From an uncultured Parabacteroides sp. (GTDB taxonomy: Bacteria > Bacteroidota > Bacteroidia > Bacteroidales > Tannerellaceae): DNA of 64,000 bases. Shown here piece by piece: positions 35,486 through 44,080 of this stretch. Each line of letters begins with the position of its first letter. The first letter of the stretch is position 1. A program made the translations under genes and the position numbers. Location: contig NZ_CABUOD010000009.1 of assembly GCF_902493135.1 (NCBI RefSeq), positions 62,001 to 126,000 on the forward strand, written 5' to 3'. Below the pieces are notes generated by a model. It did no database searches. It saw nothing but the letters and a program-made list of their open reading frames with translations, and was not told the origin of the DNA.

Positions 35486-35911
35486 CTATCTGTCGTTTGC
35501 GGAGAAGTAGGTCAGCATACGGACAACCGTGCCCTCTCCTACTTTGCTCTCGATCGTTAATTCATCTACATTCTTCTTCATATTGGGCAACCCCATGCCT
35601 GCACCGAACCCCATCTCGCGGACGGCAGCCGATGCGGTGGAGAAACCTTCCTGCATGGCCTGTCCGATATCGGGGATGCCGGGACCTTCGTCTTGCAACA
35701 GGAGGCTGATCCTGTCGGCTTCGATATCGGCCAGAACCGTCCCCCGCCAGGCATGTGCCACGACGTTGACCTCGGCTTCATAAAGAGCGACGACCACCCG
35801 CTTGATGATGCGAGGATCGACGGACAGTTGCTTCAGCACCTTCTTTATCTGGCTCGAAGCATAGCCGGCTTTTGAGAAGTTGCCTCCTTCCAGTTCAAAT
35901 CTGAATTGCAT
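35486..35911 (-). CDS. RsbW-like anti-sigma-factor-type ATPase (sensory operon gene 2)
   Basis: The 141-residue GHKL ATPase has the N box YEAEVNVVAHA, the G1 box DEGPGIPDIGQAMQEG and the GFGAGMGLPNMKK lid. This is the layout of anti-sigma-factor serine kinases such as RsbW and SpoIIAB. No sigma factor or anti-anti-sigma protein is adjacent, so the phosphorylation target is unknown. Its stop is two bases before the start of the iron-sulfur protein gene. Confidence 0.82.
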   Translation of the reverse strand: MQFRFELEGGNFSKAGYASSQIKKVLKQLSVDPRIIKRVVVALYEAEVNVVAHAWRGTVLADIEADRISLLLQDEGPGIPDIGQAMQEGFSTASAAVREMGFGAGMGLPNMKKNVDELTIESKVGEGTVVRMLTYFSANDR

Positions 35912-35929
35912 ATCTTCACCTCCTTTTGC

Positions 35930-36274
35930 TTAATAGATCGGCGGAAGGCCGTTACAATAAAGTTCGCCGACCGTATGGTACATCGAGTGGTCCGTTTCCA
36001 TCAGGATCATCTCGTTTTCCGCCGCCAGTTGCAAAATATCGGGCGTCGCTTTCTTTCCCCTGACGAACAGGATGCAGGAAACATCCGCCATCTCCGCCGT
36101 CCGGATCGTCTGCATGTTGCACAAGCCCGTGACGAGGAGCACGCCGTTACAATCCAATGTCAGGACATCGCTCATCAGGTCGCTGGCGAAGGCGCACTGC
36201 ACTTCGTGGTCTTCCCGGCCGTTACCACACACGACTGTCGCGCCGGTAAGTGCCATTATCTGCCGTATCTTCAT
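35930..36274 (-). CDS. DRTGG-domain protein (sensory operon gene 1)
   Basis: This 114-residue single-domain protein (MKIRQIMALTGATVVCGN, AFASDLMSDVLTLD, LFVRGKKATPDILQLAAEN) resembles the second DRTGG protein of the operon in its SDLMSDV/SDLLSDV core. It is the first gene of the unit and would be transcribed from the 90-base gap shared with the divergent pantothenate kinase gene. A ligand is not known. Confidence 0.75.
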   Translation of the reverse strand: MKIRQIMALTGATVVCGNGREDHEVQCAFASDLMSDVLTLDCNGVLLVTGLCNMQTIRTAEMADVSCILFVRGKKATPDILQLAAENEMILMETDHSMYHTVGELYCNGLPPIY

Positions 36275-36369
36275 ATTACATAAAGGTTATATTTGCCGGG
36301 GCAATGTAAGAAATAGTTATAACTTTGCAAGCGAAAAGATACAGAAAGTTACAACTAAATCATGAAAAT

Positions 36370-37212
36370 ATGGGCGTAGTAATAGGTATTGACGTAGGTG
36401 GAAGCACAACCAAGATTATCGGAGTGGAAAACAAGAGCATCCAGTCGCCGATGTTCGTCAAGGCGACAGATCCGGTCACCTCGCTCTTCGGAGCTTTCGG
36501 CAAGTATCTCTATGACAACGGGATCACCTTGCCGGAGATCGAGATGGTGATGCTGACGGGCGTGGGAAGCGCTTTCATCGACCAGCCGCTATACGGCTTG
36601 CCGACAGCTAAGACCGATGAATTTCTGGCCAACGGCCTCGGAGCCAAATATGCCGCTTCGCTGGAAAACCTGATTGTCGTAAGCATGGGGACGGGAACTT
36701 CTTTCGTAAAGGTGGAAGGGCCGCATATCCAGCATATCGGCGGGATCGGCGTCGGTGGCGGAACCTTGCTCGGACTCTCCCGTCTGCTCCTGAAAACGCA
36801 GGACATCCATCTGATCGCTGAAATGGCCCGGAAAGGGACCCTGACGAACATCGACCTTCAGATACAGGACATCTGCAACCGTCCCCTGCCCGACCTGCCG
36901 CTGGACGCCACCGCCTCCAACTTCGGAAAGGCGGACGGCAACGCCTCTCCCGAAGACATTGCTTCCGGGATTATCCACATGGTCTTGCAATCGATCGGCC
37001 AGGCTGCCATCCTGTCGGCTCTCAACAGCCCGATCCGCGATTTCGTCCTGATCGGCAACCTGACGCAACTCCCCCAATGCAAGGAGATCTTCCCCAAGCT
37101 GGAAGAGATGTACGGCGTCCGTTTCCTGATCCCCAAGTATTCGGAATACAGGACGGCCATAGGCGCCGCCCTTACTTACATGGACGGGGCGACGGTTCAT
37201 CCGATCTGTTAA
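36370..37212 (+). CDS. coaW: Type II pantothenate kinase
   Basis: The 280-residue protein begins MGVVIGIDVGGSTTKIIGVE, the phosphate-1 motif of the actin-like ATPase fold, and continues with VVSMGTGTSFVKVEG and GGIGVGGGTLLGLSRLL. This pattern is that of type II pantothenate kinases, which phosphorylate pantothenate at the start of coenzyme A synthesis. The start at 36370 is chosen because earlier in-frame residues are not conserved and TATATTTG and TAACTTTG boxes (36288-36295, 36320-36327) lie in the extension. It is divergent from the sensory operon. Confidence 0.85.
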   Translation: MGVVIGIDVGGSTTKIIGVENKSIQSPMFVKATDPVTSLFGAFGKYLYDNGITLPEIEMVMLTGVGSAFIDQPLYGLPTAKTDEFLANGLGAKYAASLENLIVVSMGTGTSFVKVEGPHIQHIGGIGVGGGTLLGLSRLLLKTQDIHLIAEMARKGTLTNIDLQIQDICNRPLPDLPLDATASNFGKADGNASPEDIASGIIHMVLQSIGQAAILSALNSPIRDFVLIGNLTQLPQCKEIFPKLEEMYGVRFLIPKYSEYRTAIGAALTYMDGATVHPIC

Positions 37213-37316
37213 TATTCCCGGTTCTTTCATTTAAAAAATCAGCTGAGGGTATGCACGGCGATATAAAAACGCCTCCTCGGCCGGGTTATCATTTTATCAT
37301 CTTTATACGGGTAAAA

Positions 37317-37433
37317 CATTACATTATGAAATGTTAAAAAATATTACCCGCAATACTAATTCCAAATACATGCACTACTAATTCGATTTAGACGGGGTGG
37401 TAGTGACATTTTGATAAAACCGGAATCCGGATT
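37317..37433 (-). repeat. Dispersed intergenic element, copy B
   Basis: The core GGGTAATATTTTTTAACA occurs on the minus strand (37349-37332). Flanking sequence matches copy A over about 100 bases, including TATCAAAATG and CACCCC phrases. It fills much of the 339-base gap between the pantothenate kinase and M24 peptidase genes, in opposite orientation to the downstream gene. Confidence 0.75.
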
Positions 37434-37516
37434 TCGGTTCAATTTTAAATGTAAAAGACGTGGGGACATTAAAAAAAATAATGTTTCCCAAATATGCATG
37501 GATTCCAATTTATGCT

Positions 37517-37524
37517 TATCTTTG
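37517..37524 (+). promoter_or_regulatory. -7 box of the M24 peptidase gene; decides its start
   Basis: TATCTTTG lies 28 bases before the ATG at 37552. The 47-codon upstream extension from 37411 runs across it and across repeat copy B, so it is rejected. Confidence 0.55.
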
Positions 37525-37551
37525 GTAGCATTAAATCAAATTTATAATATC

Positions 37552-38928
37552 ATGTTCGCAAAAGAAACTTATATCGCCCGCAGGGCTAAATTAAAACAGA
37601 CGATAGGTTCCGGCCTGTTGTTATTTTTAGGTAACGATGAGTCCGGTATGAACTATGCCGATAACACATACCACTTCCGCCAGGATTCCACTTTTCTGTA
37701 TTTCTTCGGACTTCCCTATGCCGGGCTGTCCGCCATCATCGACATAGACAACAACCGCGAGATCATTTTCGGCGACGAACTGACGATCGACGCAATCGTC
37801 TGGATGGGAACACAGCCGACGCTGAAGGAAAAGAGCGAAGCCGCCGGTATCACCGAAGTCCGTCCGTTCAAGGAAATCGAAACCTATCTGAAGAACGCGC
37901 AGCAGAAAGGCCAGCCGATCCATTACCTGCCGACTTACCGCGCCGAACACCAGATCAAGCTGTTCCAGTGGTTAGGCGTCGTTCCGGGAGCCGAAAAACC
38001 TTCCGTACCTTTTATTATGGGCGTTGTCAACCAGCGTAACTATAAGAGCGAAGAAGAAATTGCCGAAATAGAAAAAGCTTGTATCGTGACAGCCGACATG
38101 CATCTGGCCGCCATGCGCACCGTTCGTCCGGGCATCCGCGAAAGCGAAGTGGCCGCCGCCGTTGCCGAAGTGGCTTATGCCAACAATTACGAACTCTCCT
38201 TCCCCATCATCGCGACGATCAACGGACAGACGTTGCACAACCACGACCATAGCAACAGGATCAAGAGCGGCGACATGCTCCTGCTCGATGCCGGCGCCGA
38301 AACCGAAATGGGATATGCCGGCGACATGTCGTCAACGATTCCTGCCGATGCCAAATTCACCACTCGCCAACGTGAGATCTATGATATCCAAGTGGCTGCC
38401 CACGAAGCGGCTGTTGCGGCTTTGTGCCCGGGCATCCCGTTTGTCGATGTATATGAATTGTCCTGCAAAGTGATCATGGAAGGTCTGAAAGAGTTGGGCT
38501 TCGTGAAAGGCGATCCGATGGAAGCGGTCAAAGCCGGCGCTCATGCCATGTTCATGCCTTGCGGCCTGGGACACATGATGGGACTGGATGTCCACGATAT
38601 GGAAAACTTAGGCGAAGTCTACGTCGGATATGACGGCCAGCCGAAGAGCACGGAGTTCGGGCGCAAATCTCTCCGCCTCGGCCGTAAGTTGGAACCGGGC
38701 TTTGTCCTGACCATCGAACCGGGCGTTTACTTCATCCCCGAACTGATGGATCTCTGGAGAAGCCAGAACAAGTTCACTGAATTTATCAACTACGACAAGC
38801 TGTTCACATATAAAGATTTCAGCGGTATCCGCAACGAAGAGGACTATCTGATCACCGAAAACGGCGCCCGCCTGTTAGGTAAAAAGATCCCCGTTCGTGC
38901 TGAAGAGGTCGAAGCGATAAGGAAATAA
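37552..38928 (+). CDS. pepP: Xaa-Pro aminopeptidase (M24B family)
   Basis: The 458-residue protein has an N-terminal creatinase-like domain (1 to about 165) and a C-terminal pita-bread metallopeptidase domain. The metal ligands are visible: two Asp in LLDAGAETEMGYAGDMSST, a His in GLGHMMGLDVHD, a Glu in LTIEPGVYFIP and a Glu in GIRNEEDYLIT. It removes an N-terminal residue next to proline, probably in the cytoplasm, since there is no signal peptide. It is followed by a strong terminator. Confidence 0.94.
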   Translation: MFAKETYIARRAKLKQTIGSGLLLFLGNDESGMNYADNTYHFRQDSTFLYFFGLPYAGLSAIIDIDNNREIIFGDELTIDAIVWMGTQPTLKEKSEAAGITEVRPFKEIETYLKNAQQKGQPIHYLPTYRAEHQIKLFQWLGVVPGAEKPSVPFIMGVVNQRNYKSEEEIAEIEKACIVTADMHLAAMRTVRPGIRESEVAAAVAEVAYANNYELSFPIIATINGQTLHNHDHSNRIKSGDMLLLDAGAETEMGYAGDMSSTIPADAKFTTRQREIYDIQVAAHEAAVAALCPGIPFVDVYELSCKVIMEGLKELGFVKGDPMEAVKAGAHAMFMPCGLGHMMGLDVHDMENLGEVYVGYDGQPKSTEFGRKSLRLGRKLEPGFVLTIEPGVYFIPELMDLWRSQNKFTEFINYDKLFTYKDFSGIRNEEDYLITENGARLLGKKIPVRAEEVEAIRK

Positions 38929-38943
38929 AAACAAGACTTGCAT

Positions 38944-38982
38944 AACGAGGGAGGTGTTTCGACGCACCTCCCTCGTTTTTTA
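38944..38982 (+). terminator. Terminator after the M24 peptidase
   Basis: AACGAGGGAGGTG and its complement CACCTCCCTCGTT surround the loop TTTCGACG and are followed by TTTTT. Confidence 0.93.
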
Positions 38983-39051
38983 TCTGATTTTGCACAACTT
39001 TTATCCCGCCACGGAAGTTATATATCCGAGAACTATTTCCATATTCGCGCC

Positions 39052-39456
39052 ATGATAAAGAAGATGCTGTTCATATTATCCCTGATCTGCCTGTTCGCGT
39101 CGGACGGAAAGATTGCAACCGACGAAAATAGTATCTCCGCCCTATCTCCCACTGCCGCGACAATCCTTGATGAACTACCGGATTCCGGTGCCGGGCAGAA
39201 ACAGATAGACTACAAAAAATTATCCCAGTTCAAATGCACCGGTCTTTGCGTGACGCCGCGTTCACCGGTCTTGCAGGAAAGCTACGAACGACAGGTGAAA
39301 GTAGTGTCCAGACAGTTTGAAGTGTTTTTGCAAAAAGGACAAAACCTGCTCAACAAGACTTCTGAGACTTTACGAATCGTACAATCCATAAAATTCTCTT
39401 CTCTTCGCATACGTGCAGGCCATTGGGCCTACGTACTCCGGAAAATAATTATTTAG
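39052..39456 (+). CDS. Small secreted protein of unknown function
   Basis: From ATG 39052 the protein has 134 residues; the frame open from 38938 runs through the preceding terminator and is not used. A signal peptide is likely (MIKKMLFILSLICLFASDG). The mature part has one short Cys pair (FKCTGLCVTP) and amphipathic helices at the C-terminus. No family is recognised. It stands alone between the peptidase and the decarboxylase genes. Confidence 0.5.
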   Translation: MIKKMLFILSLICLFASDGKIATDENSISALSPTAATILDELPDSGAGQKQIDYKKLSQFKCTGLCVTPRSPVLQESYERQVKVVSRQFEVFLQKGQNLLNKTSETLRIVQSIKFSSLRIRAGHWAYVLRKIII

Positions 39457-39542
39457 CAGTCTCCAGGGATTTAGTGATTTTAAATTACTTCCGGTATCGC
39501 ATCGGAAGCGGAATCGTTATTCATATAAATTAGTTAAGAAAT

Positions 39543-39983
39543 ATGTTAAGTCTATTCATTTCTACCCTGGAGATGATGGGCCTTACCTTTGTCATCGGCT
39601 TTTTTGTCGCCGGTGTCATCAAAGGTATCGCTTTCTGGGCCGACTCCCTGGAATATCATCACTCGCATGCAGCTGAACTGGCGCAGTTCAACAGAATAAA
39701 TAAAGTCCGGGCCAAAATAAGTGAACTGTTAGGCCTTGTTCCTCCCGAAGGGATGGAGCAACTCAATGACGAACGCGAAGACTTCGCCAAAGGTGAAAAT
39801 CCCGATCTTGCCAATAGGAAGCCCGGCGGATACTATCACGGTGTCAGCCACGGGGCATCGCAACTCGACCTGATCGACTATTACTACCCCCGTGACACGC
39901 GCTTCATGTATCTGAAAAAGAAAGAACAGATCATGAAGAAACGAAACTCAAATAAAAACAAACCTCTTTCTCCGGAAGAATAA
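39543..39983 (+). CDS. Small membrane protein paired with a sodium-pump decarboxylase subunit
   Basis: This 146-residue protein has one N-terminal membrane helix (MMGLTFVIGFFVAGVIKGIAF) and then a charged cytoplasmic part with helices and a conserved-looking GGYYHGVSHGASQLDLIDYYYPRD segment. The C-terminus is Lys-rich. It is 17 bases before the beta-subunit gene and in the same direction. Its size and single-anchor plan recall the gamma (OadG) subunit of the same pumps, but no sequence similarity is evident. The role as partner is inferred from position only. Confidence 0.6.
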   Translation: MLSLFISTLEMMGLTFVIGFFVAGVIKGIAFWADSLEYHHSHAAELAQFNRINKVRAKISELLGLVPPEGMEQLNDEREDFAKGENPDLANRKPGGYYHGVSHGASQLDLIDYYYPRDTRFMYLKKKEQIMKKRNSNKNKPLSPEE

Positions 39984-40000
39984 AAAACGTAACTGACAAT

Positions 40001-41215
40001 ATGGAAAATATAGATTTCTTAGGACTGTTCCAAGGTTTTGGGACAATGGTGGCCGGTGGCTGGTTATTGGCCGCGGCCCGTATATTTTTGATCCTCTTAG
40101 GTGGACTGCTGGTTTATCTGGGCTGGAAAGGGGTGCTCGAACCGATGGTTATGATCCCGATGGGACTGGGTATGATCGCAATCAATTGCGGTACGCTGAT
40201 TATGCCGGGCGGCGTATTGGGCAACCTCTTCCTGGACCCGATGCTTTCCGATACGGACGAACTGATGAACGTCATGCAGATCGACTTCCTGCAACCGGTC
40301 TATACGCTGACGTTCAGTAACGGATTGATTGCCTGCTTTGTGTTCATGGGGATCGGCACGCTGCTGGATGTCGGCTTCCTGCTGCAGAAACCGTTTGCCA
40401 GCTTGTTCCTGGCACTGTGTGCCGAACTCGGAACATTCCTGACTCTCCCGATCGCTTCGGCCCTCGGTTTGAATTTAGGAGAAAGCGCTTCTGTGGCTAT
40501 GGTGGGCGGGGCCGACGGGCCGATGGTATTGTTTACTTCGTTGATGCTGGCCAAGCATTTGTTCGTTCCGATCACGGTAGTTGCCTATCTGTATCTCGGA
40601 CTTACCTATGGAGGCTATCCGTATCTGGTAAAGCTCCTGATCCCGAAACGCCTGCGTGCAATCAAGATGACGACTAAAAAGCCGCCTAAAACCTATGATG
40701 CCAAAGTCAAACTGGCTTTTTCCGTAATCTTATGTGCCGTGCTGTGTTTTCTGTTCCCGGTGGCTTCCCCGCTGTTCTTCTCCCTGTTCCTGGGGGTTGC
40801 GATCCGCGAATCCGGCATGAAGCATATTTATGATTTCGTCAGCGGTCCGCTCCTGTATGGTTCGACTTTCATGTTGGGCCTGCTGTTGGGAGTCCTTTGC
40901 GACGCCAAGCTATTGCTCGATCCGAAAATCCTGAAGCTCCTGGTCTTGGGTATTGCTGCTTTATTATTGTCCGGAATCGGTGGGATCATCGGCGGATATA
41001 TCATGTACTTCATCAAGAAAGGTAATTATAACCCGGTGATCGGAATCGCAGCCGTAAGTTGCGTACCGACCACGGCCAAGGTGGCGCAGAAGTTGGTCAG
41101 CAAAGAGAATCCCGAATCTTTCATTTTGGGAGATGCCTTGGGCGCTAACATCTCCGGTGTAATCACTTCGGCCATCATCACAGGTATTTATATAACGATT
41201 GTTCCATATCTCTGA
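40001..41215 (+). CDS. oadB: Sodium-translocating decarboxylase beta subunit (OadB family)
   Basis: The 404-residue membrane protein matches the OadB/MmdB/GcdB carboxybiotin-decarboxylase channel. It has about ten membrane segments and the signature VGGADGPMVLFTS, whose Asp is essential for Na+ transport, plus GALGANISGVI near the end. These subunits couple decarboxylation of carboxybiotin to export of Na+. No alpha (carboxyltransferase), biotin-carrier or standard gamma gene is adjacent, so it must work with subunits encoded elsewhere or in a different role. Confidence 0.92.
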   Translation: MENIDFLGLFQGFGTMVAGGWLLAAARIFLILLGGLLVYLGWKGVLEPMVMIPMGLGMIAINCGTLIMPGGVLGNLFLDPMLSDTDELMNVMQIDFLQPVYTLTFSNGLIACFVFMGIGTLLDVGFLLQKPFASLFLALCAELGTFLTLPIASALGLNLGESASVAMVGGADGPMVLFTSLMLAKHLFVPITVVAYLYLGLTYGGYPYLVKLLIPKRLRAIKMTTKKPPKTYDAKVKLAFSVILCAVLCFLFPVASPLFFSLFLGVAIRESGMKHIYDFVSGPLLYGSTFMLGLLLGVLCDAKLLLDPKILKLLVLGIAALLLSGIGGIIGGYIMYFIKKGNYNPVIGIAAVSCVPTTAKVAQKLVSKENPESFILGDALGANISGVITSAIITGIYITIVPYL

Positions 41216-41291
41216 TAAAGCGGCATTATTTTAAGAAAACACTTTTTACTTAAAAGAATTATTCGTTTCTTCGCCTTACAATTATAATAGT

Positions 41292-42518
41292 ATGGAACAA
41301 AAAGACGAAATAATACTGATAAATATAAATGGTGCGGATCGTCCGGGAGTGACTGCTGCCCTTTCCGAGATACTGGCCAAGAATAACGCGGTTATCCTGG
41401 ACATCGGCCAAGCCGACATCCATAACAACCTCTCTTTAGGCATCTTGTTCCAAAGTAGCGAAGGCAATTCGGGAGATATTCTGAAAGAGCTGCTCTTCAA
41501 GAGCTATGAGCTCGATGTGAACATCCGTTTCAACCCGATCACCGAAGAGGCCTACAACCAATGGGTTTCCATGCAGGGCAAGAACCGGTATATCATAACG
41601 ATCTTAGGACGGAAACTGACTGCCCGGCAAATCGCCGGCGTCACACGCATCGTTGCCGACCAGGATATGAACATCGACGACATCAAGCGCCTGACCGGAC
41701 GTATTCCTTTGGACGAGAATGCCCGTACGCCGAAAGCCAGCGTGGAATTTTCCGTGCGCGGTACGCCGAGGGATAAGGAGCAGATGAAGGCCGATTTCAT
41801 GAAACTCTCCGCCGAGCAGGAAATGGATATATCCTTTCAGGAAGAAAGCATGTATCGCCGTATGCGCCGCCTGATCTGTTTCGATATGGATTCGACGCTG
41901 ATCGAAACGGAAGTGATCGACGAACTGGCTATCCGGGCCGGTGTCGGCGATCAGGTGAAAGCCATTACCGAAGCGGCCATGCGGGGAGAAATCGACTTCT
42001 GCGAAAGTTTCCGCCAGCGTTGCGCCTTGCTGAAGGGCTTGGATGTTTCCGTCATGCAGGAAATTGCCGAGAACCTGCCGATTACCGAAGGGGTGGACCG
42101 CCTGATGCGTATCTTGAAAAAGGTGGGCTTCAAGATTGCGATCCTCTCCGGAGGATTTACCTATTTCGGCAACTATCTGAAGCAGAAATACAACATCGAC
42201 TATGTCTATGCCAACGAACTTGAAGTGGAGAACGGAAAACTGACCGGACGCTATGTCGGTGACATTGTAGACGGAAAACGCAAAGCAGAGTTGCTCCGCC
42301 TCATTGCACAAGTCGAGAATGTGGATATTCGCCAGACGGTCGCTGTCGGAGACGGCGCCAATGACTTGCCTATGATCAGCATTGCAGGTCTTGGCATTGC
42401 TTTCCATGCCAAACCTAAAGTGAAGGCTACAGCCAAACAATCTATTTCGACGATCGGACTGGATGGCATCCTCTACTTCTTGGGCTATAAAGATTCTTAT
42501 CTGGATGAACAAATGTAA
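41292..42518 (+). CDS. serB: Phosphoserine phosphatase with N-terminal ACT domains
   Basis: This 408-residue enzyme makes serine from phosphoserine. Two ACT-like domains (about 1-85 and 95-180, IILININGADRPGVTAALSE and then ITILGRKLTARQIAGV) precede the HAD domain. The catalytic motif is FDMDSTLIETEVID with nucleophile Asp198 and Asp200. The later motifs AILSGGFTYFGN and GDGANDLPMI are complete. The ACT domains suggest feedback by serine. Confidence 0.95.
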   Translation: MEQKDEIILININGADRPGVTAALSEILAKNNAVILDIGQADIHNNLSLGILFQSSEGNSGDILKELLFKSYELDVNIRFNPITEEAYNQWVSMQGKNRYIITILGRKLTARQIAGVTRIVADQDMNIDDIKRLTGRIPLDENARTPKASVEFSVRGTPRDKEQMKADFMKLSAEQEMDISFQEESMYRRMRRLICFDMDSTLIETEVIDELAIRAGVGDQVKAITEAAMRGEIDFCESFRQRCALLKGLDVSVMQEIAENLPITEGVDRLMRILKKVGFKIAILSGGFTYFGNYLKQKYNIDYVYANELEVENGKLTGRYVGDIVDGKRKAELLRLIAQVENVDIRQTVAVGDGANDLPMISIAGLGIAFHAKPKVKATAKQSISTIGLDGILYFLGYKDSYLDEQM

Positions 42519-42538
42519 CTACAAATAATAAGAGAAAA

Positions 42539-42841
42539 ATGATCAGACACATCGTAATGTTTAAATTGAAGGAGTTTGCTACTCCGGCCGACAAGCAGGC
42601 CAAAATGCAGGAAATCAAAACAGGATTGGAAGCATTGATCGATAAAATCGATGTTTTGCGTATCATCCGTGTCGACTTTAATGTCAATCCGGCAGAGACA
42701 TGGGATATCATCCTGACTACGGAACTGGATACCCTCGAAGATGTCAGCACGTATGCCAACCACCCCGAACATGTAGCCGTATCCAAAGGCATCATCGGCC
42801 CTGTCAAGGCAGACAGAGCCTGTGTAGATTATGAATACTAA
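42539..42841 (+). CDS. Dabb-family (stress-responsive alpha/beta barrel) protein
   Basis: The 100-residue protein starts IRHIVMFKLKEFATPADKQA, the conserved opening of the Dabb family with its metal or ligand-binding His, and ends ATH-like YANHPEHVAVSKGII. These small dimeric ferredoxin-fold proteins are found in many bacteria and plants with varied roles. It lies between serB and the redox-protein gene with small gaps and may share their transcript. Confidence 0.9.
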   Translation: MIRHIVMFKLKEFATPADKQAKMQEIKTGLEALIDKIDVLRIIRVDFNVNPAETWDIILTTELDTLEDVSTYANHPEHVAVSKGIIGPVKADRACVDYEY

Positions 42842-42855
42842 CAGACGAATGTATC

Positions 42856-43329
42856 ATGAAAGACTTTGATATTGAAGAGCGTGTAGATCGTGCGGTCCGG
42901 AACTTCGAAGCGGGTTACAACTGTGCGCAGTCTGTCTTTCTGGCCTATTCGGATGTTTTTGAGCTGGATATGGAAACAGCCAAGAATGTATCTGTCTCTT
43001 TTGGGGGAGGCGTAGGCCGTATGCGTGAAATCTGCGGAACAGTCAGTGCAATGGCCATGTTGGCCGGTTTCAAATATCCGGTTCTGGACATTACCGATCA
43101 GGAAGCCCGCACGAAGAACTATGCGATGGTACAGAAAATGGCTGATATATTCAAGGAAAAGAATGGAACGATTATTTGCCGCCGGCTCTTGCCTCCTGAA
43201 GATGCAGCGGCAACAACACCGGCACCGGCCGCGCGTACAAAAGAATATTATCAGAAGCGCCCCTGCGGAAGATTCGTAGAAGATTCAGCTCGCATTGCAG
43301 GGAAAATGCTGAAAGGGGAATTGGATTGA
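42856..43329 (+). CDS. C_GCAxxG_C_C-family redox protein
   Basis: The 157-residue protein has the family's cysteine pattern: NCAQSVF, GGGVGRMREICGTVSAMAMLAG, an internal Cys in IICRRLL, and the final RPCGRFVEDSARI. Family members are small helical proteins thought to bind metal or take part in redox chemistry. In place of the usual Cys-Gly-Ala it has the Cys of EICGTVSA. Its stop lies in a hairpin shared with the converging mgtC stop. Confidence 0.85.
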   Translation: MKDFDIEERVDRAVRNFEAGYNCAQSVFLAYSDVFELDMETAKNVSVSFGGGVGRMREICGTVSAMAMLAGFKYPVLDITDQEARTKNYAMVQKMADIFKEKNGTIICRRLLPPEDAAATTPAPAARTKEYYQKRPCGRFVEDSARIAGKMLKGELD

Positions 43330-43347
43330 TGGCTTATGCCATCAATC
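43324..43347. terminator. Hairpin across two converging stop codons
   Basis: Perfect ten-base arms GATTGATGGC and GCCATCAATC with the loop TTAT. The plus-strand stop TGA lies in the left arm and the mgtC stop is in the loop. There is no T run, so it may protect 3' ends or end transcription weakly. Confidence 0.5.
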
Positions 43348-44038
43348 TGATTTGTGTGACAATGCCTAAACTCCGTATATCGTTGAACAAGTTCATATAA
43401 GAGGAAATCGCCTTGACATTCACCTTGTAGGTAATAACGGACCTATCCTCTTTATAGAATGTTTCAAAAGAAACACTTACTATAAAAACTCCTTTTTCTT
43501 CCAATATTTTACGGACAGCTTTCAAATCCGGTGTCGCCGTAGAGCAAGTTATCGTCAATATCTTATTGACGCCGTTCAGGAACATCCTTCTCTCCAAACG
43601 TTCCAAGCTGACCAATATAAAAAGCGTTATGACAGTTGCAATAGCAGCCGGAATATACATTCCGGCTCCCACTGCCAAACCTATTACCGCCATCACCCAG
43701 ATACAGGCTGCCGTCGTCAGTCCATGCACACTCCCGTGACTTTGGATAATCGCTCCTGCTCCCAGGAAACCGATGCCCGAAAGCACTTGCGCCGCAATAC
43801 GTCCCGGATCACCGTTCAGGAAATTAGGATAGCATTGCGGAATCCAGATCGAGACCAGCATAGCAGCAGTCGAACCCATACAGATCAATGTAAAGGTACG
43901 CATACCCGCCTCCCGTCTCCTGAACTGGCGCTCAATCCCGATGAGAGCTCCTAAGAAGAAACTGACCAACAGTTTTACGGCTGCCGTATAAGGAGTAATA
44001 GCTGTATTTTGTAATATGTCGTTTATCTGTTCTAACAT
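43334..44038 (-). CDS. mgtC: MgtC/SapB-family membrane protein
   Basis: The 234-residue protein (start ATG 44038; a TTG at 44062 would overlap the TATGTTTG promoter box) has four to five membrane helices in the first 140 residues. The family motif LLGALIGIERQFRRREAGMRTFTLICMGSTAA appears here as LGALIGIERQ and AGMRTFTLICMGS. A C-terminal ACT-like cytoplasmic domain of about 90 residues follows. MgtC proteins help survival in low magnesium or inside hosts by affecting ATP synthase or ion balance; the role here is not known. Confidence 0.92.
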   Translation of the reverse strand: MLEQINDILQNTAITPYTAAVKLLVSFFLGALIGIERQFRRREAGMRTFTLICMGSTAAMLVSIWIPQCYPNFLNGDPGRIAAQVLSGIGFLGAGAIIQSHGSVHGLTTAACIWVMAVIGLAVGAGMYIPAAIATVITLFILVSLERLERRMFLNGVNKILTITCSTATPDLKAVRKILEEKGVFIVSVSFETFYKEDRSVITYKVNVKAISSYMNLFNDIRSLGIVTQIRLMA

Positions 44039-44059
44039 GCTTATTGCATTAGTAACACG

Positions 44060-44067
44060 CAAACATA
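44060..44067 (-). promoter_or_regulatory. -7 box of mgtC
   Basis: Minus-strand TATGTTTG lies 22 bases before the ATG at 44038 and makes the TTG start at 44062 unlikely. Confidence 0.45.
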
Positions 44068-44080
44068 AGTATTTGTTTGA

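Noticed and set aside
37411..37551. N-terminal extension of the M24 peptidase by 47 codons.
   Set aside because: It covers repeat copy B and the promoter; the conserved start is at 37552.
38938..39051. N-terminal extension of the small secreted protein.
   Set aside because: It includes the terminator hairpin of the preceding gene; the signal peptide starts at 39052.
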